35,412 nucleotides of DNA from a virus: IMG/VR virus record IMGVR_UViG_3300046170_000094, positions 1-35,412 of that record. One strand, 5' to 3'. This document shows positions 30,588 through 35,412 of the stretch, one piece after another (the first letter of the stretch is position 1; each line of letters begins with the position of its first letter). The position numbers and the translations under genes were made by a program. The notes beneath the pieces are model-generated. The model made no database searches and was not told where the DNA came from. It saw only the letters and a list, made by a program, of their open reading frames with translations.

Positions 30588-31205
30588 ATGAAAGTATTAA
30601 TAGCTTGTGAGTATTCTGGGATTGTCAGAGAAGAGTTTAAAAAACTTGGTCATGAAGCCTGGTCATGTGATATTTTGGATACAGAAATTCCAGGAAATCA
30701 TTTTAAAGGGGATGTGTTAGAGCATTTAAATAAAGATTGGGATTTAATAATTGCGCACCCACCTTGCACCTATTTATCAAATGCAGGAGCCTGTCGTTTA
30801 TATCCAGAAAAAGGTAAATTGGATATGGAAAGATACGAAAAAGGGTTGGTAGCAAAGGATTTTTTTATGAAATTCTATAATCATAGTTGTACAAAAATTG
30901 CAATTGAAAACCCTGTATCTTCTCGGATATTTGAATTACCAAAATATTCCCAGGAAATTCAACCATACGAATTTGGTCATCCATACACAAAAAAAACTAG
31001 ATTGTGGTTAAAAGGATTGCCAAAATTAAAACCTACTAACATCATAGATAAATCAGAAGTTAAAACATTTATTGAAAGTGGTACTAGTAGATATAAAAAT
31101 ACAAACAAAAACAAAAACAGATATGTTGCTCGTGGGTCCAAAGACAGATCTAAATTTTGGTCTGGGATTGCTCAAGCAATGGCTCAACAATGGGGTAATG
31201 AATAA
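30588..31205 (+). CDS. Phage DNA cytosine-methyltransferase-like protein, 205 aa
   Basis: I start at ATG 30588 (GGAG at 30572-30575), not at the in-frame TTG 30570. Motif I is ACEYSG (6-11), the catalytic PC motif is HPPC60 with TYLSNAG, and the ENV-like motif is IE107NP. This is the order of C5-cytosine methyltransferases, but the protein is short and lacks a long target-recognition domain. Similar short proteins are common in tailed phages. Possible substrates are phage DNA (restriction protection) or free nucleotide; neither is shown. The end (FWSGIAQAMAQQW) is typical of the family. Intact and coupled downstream by TAATG. Confidence 0.8.
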   Translation: MKVLIACEYSGIVREEFKKLGHEAWSCDILDTEIPGNHFKGDVLEHLNKDWDLIIAHPPCTYLSNAGACRLYPEKGKLDMERYEKGLVAKDFFMKFYNHSCTKIAIENPVSSRIFELPKYSQEIQPYEFGHPYTKKTRLWLKGLPKLKPTNIIDKSEVKTFIESGTSRYKNTNKNKNRYVARGSKDRSKFWSGIAQAMAQQWGNE

Positions 31206-31354
31206 TGCCAGATCAAACATTGGATGAAATAAGAATAGTACAAGAAATAAATAAAGCTAGAAAACATGAAAGGAAAAAAAGAGAAAAAGAAATAGAAGAG
31301 GAAATACAAAAAGAAAACGAAGATTATTTAAAGGAGATACAAAATAAATTATGA
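31205..31354 (+). CDS. Small charged helical protein, 49 aa
   Basis: The product begins MPDQTLDEIRIVQEINKARK and is then Lys/Glu-rich (ERKKREKEIEEEI), ending KEIQNKL. A single charged helix. TAATG coupling to the methyltransferase upstream and ATGA coupling downstream (31351-31354) strongly suggest translation. No family recognised. Confidence 0.65.
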   Translation: MPDQTLDEIRIVQEINKARKHERKKREKEIEEEIQKENEDYLKEIQNKL

Positions 31355-31470
31355 AACAACAAAATTTAGAAGAGTTAAAAAAACAAACTCTAATAAATAT
31401 CTTGAGTGCTAAAGGAATTATTTACACTCATTATAAAAACAAACAACTAAAACAAAGAGGTAAAAAATGA
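31351..31470 (+). CDS. Small basic protein, 39 aa
   Basis: The product begins MKQQNLEELKKQTLINILSA and ends QLKQRGKK, helical and basic. Both ends are ATGA-coupled (31351-31354 and 31467-31470), and AAGGAG (31340-31345) precedes the start. Function unknown. Confidence 0.6.
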   Translation: MKQQNLEELKKQTLINILSAKGIIYTHYKNKQLKQRGKK

Positions 31471-31700
31471 CACTAAGCAAATACGAAGCCTGGCTACAAA
31501 CTGCACAAACTAATGAATCAATAACTTATCATGAGGGGTATCTTGCAAAAGATAGATTTTATGACTACTCCATAAGGGATATAGCAAATTTGTTTATGCG
31601 TGCTTATGAAAGTAAAAGAGTTGTTTTATTTCAAAAACGATTGGAATATGGAAACATAAATCATGATCCTAAATTTCAATACATAGCTAAAAAAATATAG
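31467..31700 (+). CDS. Conserved small early phage protein, 77 aa
   Basis: The sequence YEAWLQTAQTNESITYHEGYLA, then a helix and VVLFQKRLEYG, then FQYIAKK at the end fits a short recurring phage type with the layout ...YH-x-G-x-L-A-x-D-R ... V-x-L-x-Q-K-R ... F-x-Y-I-A-x-[KR], usually in early or replication regions. The fold may be winged-helix-like, a guess. Strong coupling upstream (ATGA; AAAGAGG ribosome site). It appears intact. Confidence 0.65.
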   Translation: MTLSKYEAWLQTAQTNESITYHEGYLAKDRFYDYSIRDIANLFMRAYESKRVVLFQKRLEYGNINHDPKFQYIAKKI

Positions 31701-31711
31701 AAAGGAAAAAT

Positions 31712-31877
31712 ATGCCAAAGATAAACAAACTAACAAAGAAAAAGACAACAAAACATTTTAAAAGGTTAAAAATAAAGTTCTTGCGATATAATTAAAGATA
31801 AGCATGATTTCAAAAGAGTTATTAAGTCAATCTTCTATTCTGAAAAAAAATATCAACTTAAGGTTAATTCTAATTAA
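31712..31877 (+). pseudogene. Small basic protein gene with a one-base frame break
   Basis: ATG 31712 has AAAGGA upstream and reads MPKINKLTKKKTTKHFKRLK, then stops at 31795 (27 aa). The +1 frame continues through IIKDKHDFKRVIKSIFYSEK, then QLKVNSN, to TAA 31875-31877, which overlaps the stop of the converging TerS-like gene by 4 bases. One surplus base between 31773 and 31792 would restore a protein of about 54 residues. Function unknown. The two blocks meet tail to tail here with no room for a terminator. Confidence 0.5.
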
Positions 31878-32347
31878 TCTTTATTGTCTGGGGGTATATC
31901 AGTTATATCCCCAGATACATCAATCAAATCATCAGTATTATCTTCCCAGGATATAGTCATTTTAGTATCAATGTTTTGTTTTATAGGTTTATTATCGCTA
32001 TATAAATCGGATACCTTGCCTGCAATCCATTGGATAAACTTTGTTTTCTCTCGGATAAATAAAATTTCTTGTGGAGATTCAATTTCTTGATAGCTAAAAA
32101 CTTGCAACAGTTTGTCTATTAGAGTTTGGATACCTAATTTTCTTGCTTCAGTTACCTTATGCTCTGCTTCTGGATTTTTTTTTAAGTAGTGATAAAACTT
32201 CGCCAAGCTGTACGGATACTGCTTTTCCTCTAGTATCTCTGTAAGGGTTAAGCCGTTTACCAATTTTTCGCAAATGGTAGATAGACTTTCCTTTGTTATC
32301 AATTCTTGGTTTGGTTTTTGTGTAATAGTATTCTTTGATTTGGTCAT
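31874..32347 (-). CDS. Terminase small subunit-like protein, 157 aa
   Basis: The layout ESLSTICEKLVNGLTLTEIL (helix-turn-helix near residues 20-45), YPYSLAKFYHYLKKNPEAEHK, then ARKLGIQTLIDKLLQVF, then KTKFIQWIAGKV is the Sf6/P22-like small terminase pattern: an N-terminal DNA-binding helix-turn-helix, an oligomerisation helix, and an acidic C-terminal tail (DLIDVSGDITDIPPD). It would recognise the packaging start and recruit TerL, which is encoded in a separate transcription block 4 kb away. Its first 191 bases overlap the upstream gene in a +1 frame. Confidence 0.75.
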   Translation of the reverse strand: MTKSKNTITQKPNQELITKESLSTICEKLVNGLTLTEILEEKQYPYSLAKFYHYLKKNPEAEHKVTEARKLGIQTLIDKLLQVFSYQEIESPQEILFIREKTKFIQWIAGKVSDLYSDNKPIKQNIDTKMTISWEDNTDDLIDVSGDITDIPPDNKD

Positions 32348-32579
32348 CTGTATAGTTCCTAAATTGTATTAGTTTGGATAGTTGTTTTATTCTTGTTTCA
32401 TCTGTGTATTTAGCTTTATTAAATTTATCGTAGTTTTGAAATCCATGGTACTTGCACTTGAATAACTTACCACCAGATAATGGATAACCCTTCATTCTAC
32501 AAGGTATTTTCTTACCTTCTCTTAATCCAGCTCTAGTAAAACCCTGGCAAAAAACTTTCTGCTGCGCTCTTCCAGGCAT
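32157..32579 (-). CDS. Small-terminase-neighbour protein with HGF motif, 140 aa
   Basis: The N-terminal part reads MPGRAQQKVFCQG, then KIPCRMKGYPL, then KLFKCKYHGFQNY, with three Cys (11, 27, 42) and the Y-H-G-F, a zinc-knuckle-like arrangement common in phage packaging neighbourhoods. Then RIKQLSKLIQFRNYTDDQIK. The last 63 residues overlap the TerS-like gene on the same strand. Their basic Arg/Ser-rich reading (LLKKKSRSRA) may be an out-of-frame extension. Role unknown; possibly DNA-binding partner of TerS. No alternative start is better than ATG 32579. Confidence 0.65.
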   Translation of the reverse strand: MPGRAQQKVFCQGFTRAGLREGKKIPCRMKGYPLSGGKLFKCKYHGFQNYDKFNKAKYTDETRIKQLSKLIQFRNYTDDQIKEYYYTKTKPRIDNKGKSIYHLRKIGKRLNPYRDTRGKAVSVQLGEVLSLLKKKSRSRA

Positions 32580-32842
32580 TACTTATTCTCCCATGGTTTG
32601 ATCCCATTTCTTTTATTGTATTCAACTTTCTCTCTGTATCTTGGGTTAGCTTGTTTCTTTATTTTGGACAATGCGCTCAATATTTTATCTGCATTAACAT
32701 AAGTCGCTTTGCTTTCTCGTTCCTTATCTTCCTTTCGTTGAATTGCTTGCTTACATAAATATACATTAACAGTTTCTGCTTTTAATTCATCAAGGGGGAG
32801 TTTAGATAATTCATCTAATATTCTTCTCGGTATCCCCTGCAA
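32579..32842 (-). CDS. Hypothetical protein with unusual TTG start, 87 aa
   Basis: Frame from TTG 32842 (AAGAG 3 bases upstream) to a stop that overlaps the next start by one base at 32579. Helical, charged (RRILDELSKLPLDELKAETV, ESKATYVNADKILSALSKIKK, ending WENK). There is no ATG near the start. The frame is +1 to the upstream HTH gene, which it overlaps by 32 bases. It could be a separate gene with a weak start, or the C-terminal part of that HTH protein after a frame change. Function unknown. Confidence 0.55.
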   Translation of the reverse strand: MQGIPRRILDELSKLPLDELKAETVNVYLCKQAIQRKEDKERESKATYVNADKILSALSKIKKQANPRYREKVEYNKRNGIKPWENK

Positions 32843-33254
32843 AACTCTTAACTATTTTACCTATATTATTAATGGATATTGTTTCTTCTAATGTAGCCGT
32901 AAAACGGCTATCTTGTGTAGGTTTAACGGCTATCTGGGTTGGCTCGTAAAGTTTCTCGGCTCGCAAAAATGTCTCATTAACAAGATAAGTTTTACCAGAT
33001 CTACCCCTAACAGACTTAACAATATTTAATTTATTAAGTGTTTCCAGGCACGATTTAATTGTGGTCCGACAAAGACCTGTATCTTTATGTATTGTTTCAT
33101 GCCTTAATCCAGCTTTATAGCCATTTTTTTTCCAGGCATATTTCATTACAGATAAGAATACATTTAAACAATGTGACTTCCTCTCTCCGTCTACCAGATC
33201 TAAATGGTGGTATAGCTTATAAGTTATGTGTAAAAATCCTCTGCTTACATTCAT
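32811..33254 (-). CDS. HTH_36-type helix-turn-helix (replication/regulatory) protein, 147 aa
   Basis: Residues 25-100 have the winged-helix pattern of phage HTH_36 replication/regulatory proteins: NVFLSVMKYAWKKNGY, then HETIHKDTGLCRTTIKSCLE (recognition helix), TLNKLNIVKSVRGRSGKTYLVN (wing). Such proteins open phage replication modules (O-like) or act as repressors. The C-terminus is unrelated. It is the only HTH protein in this block and the block contains no primase or helicase. Start ATG 33254 coupled by TAATG to the previous gene. Function assigned to fold level only. Confidence 0.7.
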   Translation of the reverse strand: MNVSRGFLHITYKLYHHLDLVDGERKSHCLNVFLSVMKYAWKKNGYKAGLRHETIHKDTGLCRTTIKSCLETLNKLNIVKSVRGRSGKTYLVNETFLRAEKLYEPTQIAVKPTQDSRFTATLEETISINNIGKIVKSFAGDTEKNIR

Positions 33255-33643
33255 TATTTATCCTTTCTTTTTTTAGATTTACATTTTGGTTTATGGTGGT
33301 CGTGCAAGGATCGTAGAATTATGACCCATTCATCTTCACTCATTAGTCTAAACTCTGTCTTACGGCTCTTTATACGCTTGATACGGAAGGTTAGGCTAGT
33401 TGGTGTCAATTCTTTATAGAATACTAAAAAACAAGGGATGTTTAAGCGTTCTGCGATGATCTTTGAGAGGGTTGTAGCCTTCCATTCTTGACCTTTGTCA
33501 TAACAAGTCTCAATGATAGCTAAAGGTTCGTAACAGTATTGGCAGCACTCGACACTATCAACATCTATATAAGCAATGCCGTCATATTTTCTGTGCCAAT
33601 CAGAATACTTTCCATTACTAAAAGCATATACATCACGAGCCAT
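33254..33643 (-). CDS. Hypothetical conserved phage protein, possibly nuclease-fold, 129 aa
   Basis: The conserved-looking core is WHRKYDGIAYIDVDSVECCQYCYEPLAIIET, given here in parts: IAYIDVDSVE (residues 23-32), CCQYC (33-37), PLAIIETCYDKGQEWK (40-55). Then a helix (TTLSKIIAERLNIPCF) and a basic end. D-x-D, E and K in this order are reminiscent of a PD-(D/E)XK fold, but the spacing is not decisive. Cys may bind zinc. Common type of protein in marine podoviruses. One-base coupling to the HTH gene. Confidence 0.55.
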   Translation of the reverse strand: MARDVYAFSNGKYSDWHRKYDGIAYIDVDSVECCQYCYEPLAIIETCYDKGQEWKATTLSKIIAERLNIPCFLVFYKELTPTSLTFRIKRIKSRKTEFRLMSEDEWVIILRSLHDHHKPKCKSKKRKDK

Positions 33644-33788
33644 TTTTTAATATCCTTATCTCGTTTTCTTTCTCTTCAATCTCTTTCTCAAGCGCAAAAA
33701 TTATATTTTCTTGTTTCTTAATAAATTTCTTGGCTCTTTCTAATTCTTTTTTACAATCAGTTTCTTCAAATATTCCAGAATATGTCAT
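33633..33788 (-). CDS. Small coiled-coil protein, 51 aa
   Basis: The product begins MTYSGIFEETDCKKELERAK and ends ENEIRILKNGS; a clear heptad coiled coil runs through the middle (IIFALEKEIEEKENEIRIL). ATGA coupling to the upstream gene (33785-33788), and an 11-base overlap with the next. Too short to assign; probably a dimerising regulator or accessory. Confidence 0.65.
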   Translation of the reverse strand: MTYSGIFEETDCKKELERAKKFIKKQENIIFALEKEIEEKENEIRILKNGS

Positions 33789-34045
33789 TTTTCCTTTATA
33801 ATTTTCTTAACTACAGCTCTAGGATACGCAGTTATATTTCCAATGGATAGTTTATCTTCATCATAAGAAAAAGATGTAAATATTTTTACTACTTTAGAAT
33901 CTTTATAATATAGAAATCCAACATCTTCACACCAGGAGTAACTAAACTTATCAACATCAGATAAATCATCATACCATTGTGAGCTGCTACAAATATCAAC
34001 CCAAATTATTCGAACCTTTTTATAAGGTAGTTTTTTTTTAGTCAT
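33785..34045 (-). CDS. Hypothetical phage protein, 86 aa
   Basis: I start at ATG 34045 because GGAG stands 5 bases before it; the in-frame GTG at 34051 would place the ribosome site inside the gene. Beta-rich with YKKVRIIWVDICSSSQWYD, then GFLYYKDSKVVKIFTSFSYD and ending AYPRAVVKKI. The pattern K-V-x-[IV]-x-W-x-D-x-x-S-S-x-x-W ... E-D-V-G-[FY]-L ... P-R-x-[MV] recurs in small phage proteins. Fold probably SH3-like; function unknown. First gene of this block. Confidence 0.65.
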   Translation of the reverse strand: MTKKKLPYKKVRIIWVDICSSSQWYDDLSDVDKFSYSWCEDVGFLYYKDSKVVKIFTSFSYDEDKLSIGNITAYPRAVVKKIIKEK

Positions 34046-34054
34046 TTTCACTCC

Positions 34055-34105
34055 GTTATATAAATAAAATCTTCCGTTGACAACACATATAAATGCCTGT
34101 ATTAC
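34055..34105. promoter_or_regulatory. Overlapping divergent sigma70-type promoters
   Basis: Plus strand: TTGACA at 34077-34082 (6 of 6), a 17-base spacer, then TATTAC at 34100-34105 (4 of 6). Minus strand: TTGTCA (complement of 34078-34083; 5 of 6), 17-base spacer, TATAAC (complement of 34055-34060; 5 of 6). The two -35 elements overlap, so the promoters would exclude each other. The minus transcript would start about 7 bases beyond its -10, very near ATG 34045, giving an almost leaderless message that would lack the visible GGAG. This is a conflict, so confidence is moderate. Confidence 0.5.
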
Positions 34106-34809
34106 CTACAAAAAAAATGGAAAACAAAAAAATAGAAAAAGCATTTTCAATATTTAATGGTGGTGAAGGATTAGATCATTGGTCTTATTCATCTACAAGT
34201 ACACCCTTTGCAAAAAATATTATTGGTTACAGTTTCCCTCAAGAAGTTAGAAGGAAGTTTCCATTTAGATACAAAGCTAACTTTGGTAACCTAGTTAATA
34301 ATGTGGTCCAGAAACAAATTGCAGATGTAATTTACAAATCAAAAACAATTAAAGAAACAGAATGGGATCGAGATTATAAAGTTTGTTTCGATCAAGAAAA
34401 AGAAATTATAAATTCAAAAGAACCTGTTGACGCAAAAGATAAGTTCGGCAGAGAAGCTATGATTAAGTTTGCAGAAGATTGTATTCCAATCACAAAAAAA
34501 GTTGTGCAGCAGATTGTCGAAAAAGAAAAATTAGTTTGTGAAAGATATGTAGAACTAAAAGAGTTTGGTCAAATTAAACCTACTATTGGTCGTATCGATT
34601 ATGAAACTAAAACAAAATTTATAGAACTTAAAACTAAACCACCTAATTTAAGGAAGGTTAAAGGTAAGGAAGAGTGGAATATGATCACTCAAGATTTACC
34701 TTCAGAGCCTACAATAGAAAACCTTACACAAACTTCGTTCTACTACATGGCAACAAAGAAGATACCTTATCTGGTATATGTTAATGACAAAGACTTATGT
34801 CATCTTTGA
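34093..34809 (+). CDS. PD-(D/E)XK exonuclease (RecB/Cas4-like), N-terminal and catalytic part
   Basis: The motif GRID169YETKTKFIE178LK180 gives the nuclease acids and Lys, and NLTQ213TSFY217 the Q-x-x-x-Y block of RecB/Cas4-type nucleases. N-terminal FNGGEGLDHWSYSSTST is the usual start of phage exonucleases of this type. The partner is the ERF annealing protein just downstream, as in Red-like recombination pairs. The ATG 34117 (MENKK) may be the real start if the promoter at 34077-34105 is used. The frame ends prematurely at 34809 and continues in the +1 frame (next entry). Reading GACTAT for GACTTAT would join them as NDKDYVIFDKSHE. Confidence 0.75.
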   Translation: MPVLPTKKMENKKIEKAFSIFNGGEGLDHWSYSSTSTPFAKNIIGYSFPQEVRRKFPFRYKANFGNLVNNVVQKQIADVIYKSKTIKETEWDRDYKVCFDQEKEIINSKEPVDAKDKFGREAMIKFAEDCIPITKKVVQQIVEKEKLVCERYVELKEFGQIKPTIGRIDYETKTKFIELKTKPPNLRKVKGKEEWNMITQDLPSEPTIENLTQTSFYYMATKKIPYLVYVNDKDLCHL

Positions 34810-35032
34810 TAAGAGCCATGAGTTAATGAAGGCAGATCATTTACAACATCTTTATGATGTCATGGTAGATAAAATTTTAACATGGGAAAAAATGATTATG
34901 TTTTCTGAAGGTAACATCAACAGATTAGCAAGCATGATGGAACCACCAGATCTTAATCATTTCTTTTATTATAAAGATCTAGCAGATGAACAAAAACAAC
35001 TAATAACCAAACTATGGGGAATAAAAATATGA
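34778..35032 (+). CDS. C-terminal part of the exonuclease in the +1 frame
   Basis: This frame begins at ATG 34778 but no ribosome site precedes it. It reads TYVIFDKSHELMKADHLQHL and is helical to its end (DEQKQLITKLWGIKI). It makes sense as continuation of the exonuclease: full length about 310 residues with the expected YVND-x-x-YVIF join. The upstream frame ends CTT-TGA-T. This is the same layout as the release-factor-2 recoding site CTT-TGA, where a +1 slip gives the same downstream frame, but no stimulating Shine-Dalgarno is visible. The stop overlaps the ERF start (ATGA at 35029-35032). Confidence 0.6.
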   Translation: MLMTKTYVIFDKSHELMKADHLQHLYDVMVDKILTWEKMIMFSEGNINRLASMMEPPDLNHFFYYKDLADEQKQLITKLWGIKI

Positions 35033-35412
35033 GTAGTGAAGCTAATGTTTACCAAATAAATAAAAAAAATATGAAAAATATATACGAAAAACTTTACAAT
35101 GCCTGTAATCATGCGAGTGGTGTAAAGAAAGCAAGCAAGGTAAAAGGTATGCCTTTTAATCCTTTATTACATGATGATGTACAAAGAGTTGCAATGGCAG
35201 CTCTATTAGAAAATAGATTATATGCAACTTGTAACTATGTTACAGACATTACACCTAAATGTGTAATTGTAACCTGTACCATGAAGATAACTGACATCGA
35301 TGATCCAAAAAATTTTATTATAGTTGATGGATGTACTGCGATGGGTGGTCTAGATAAATATGGAACAGGTCAAGCAATGTCGTACAGTAGAAAGTATGCG
35401 TTCCTAAATGCG
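35029..35412 (+). CDS. erf: ERF-family single-strand annealing protein, N-terminal part (truncated by window end)
   Basis: ATG 35029 overlaps the exonuclease stop (ATGA). The 128 residues visible show the ERF fold: an N-terminal helix region NMKNIYEKLYNACNHASGV, then VQRVAMAALLENRLYATCNYVTD-type sheet, IIVDGCTAMGGLDKYGTG and the diagnostic QAMSYSRKYAFLNA at the end. ERF binds and anneals single strands and works with the exonuclease. The protein continues in bases 1-290 of this window, which fits a circular or permuted genome; one base is missing at the join. Confidence 0.85.
   Translation, partial: MSSEANVYQINKKNMKNIYEKLYNACNHASGVKKASKVKGMPFNPLLHDDVQRVAMAALLENRLYATCNYVTDITPKCVIVTCTMKITDIDDPKNFIIVDGCTAMGGLDKYGTGQAMSYSRKYAFLNA

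Noticed and set aside
33948-33956. TTATCAACA, a DnaA-box-like site
   Set aside because: It lies within an intact coding gene far from other boxes and is expected by chance at this base composition.
1-35412. tRNA genes, rRNA, CRISPR arrays, insertion sequences, integrase and attachment sites
   Set aside because: None could be recognised by reading; no regularly spaced repeats other than the fibre array and no transposase or integrase signature. A covariance-model scan was not possible here.

Overview
The window reads as an essentially complete genome of a small, AT-rich tailed phage with a T7-like (podovirus) virion. The structural genes run in the order TerL, portal, scaffold, capsid, tail tubular A and B, three classes of internal virion protein, then tail fibre. 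The very low GC content, dense overlapping small genes and several small accessory families resemble pelagiphages or marine podoviruses of the HTVC010P kind. The host assignment (SAR11-like alphaproteobacterium) is inference from composition and gene content, not proven by the sequence.

The two ends of the window belong to one gene. The last 384 bases encode the N-terminal part of an ERF-family single-strand annealing protein, and the first 290 bases encode its C-terminal part. Joining end to start restores the frame if exactly one base is added. The map is therefore probably circular or circularly permuted, about 35.4 kb, and opened inside erf.

There are four transcription blocks. (1) A plus-strand block starts at 34093, crosses the ends and stops at 1805: a PD-(D/E)XK exonuclease, ERF, a DUF3310 protein, and a stand-alone DnaA domain IV protein. 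(2) A long minus-strand late block runs from 27815 down to 1795: packaging and head genes, tail, ejection proteins, tail fibre, then a string of very small basic, membrane or secreted proteins. (3) A plus-strand block at 28270-31877 holds small early genes and a cytosine-methyltransferase-like gene; many of its reading frames are broken. (4) A minus-strand block from 34045 to 31874 ends in a small-terminase-like gene. A 454-base divergent region (27816-28269) and a 40-base divergent promoter region (about 34046-34092) separate the blocks.

No DNA polymerase, primase, helicase, RNA polymerase, integrase or tRNA gene is visible although the genome looks complete. The phage presumably uses the host replisome and RNA polymerase. 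The most interesting combination is a DnaA-domain-IV-only protein together with DnaA-box-like sites, a TA-repeat tract and a GC-rich hairpin in the divergent region, which suggests a DnaA-dependent phage origin or capture of host DnaA sites.

The second striking feature is a cluster of reading-frame breaks in nonstructural genes. Nearly all need the skipping of one base, while more than 20 kb of structural genes are intact. Sequencing error, genuine decay and recoding or slippage (two breaks sit in runs of ten A) cannot be separated from sequence alone.
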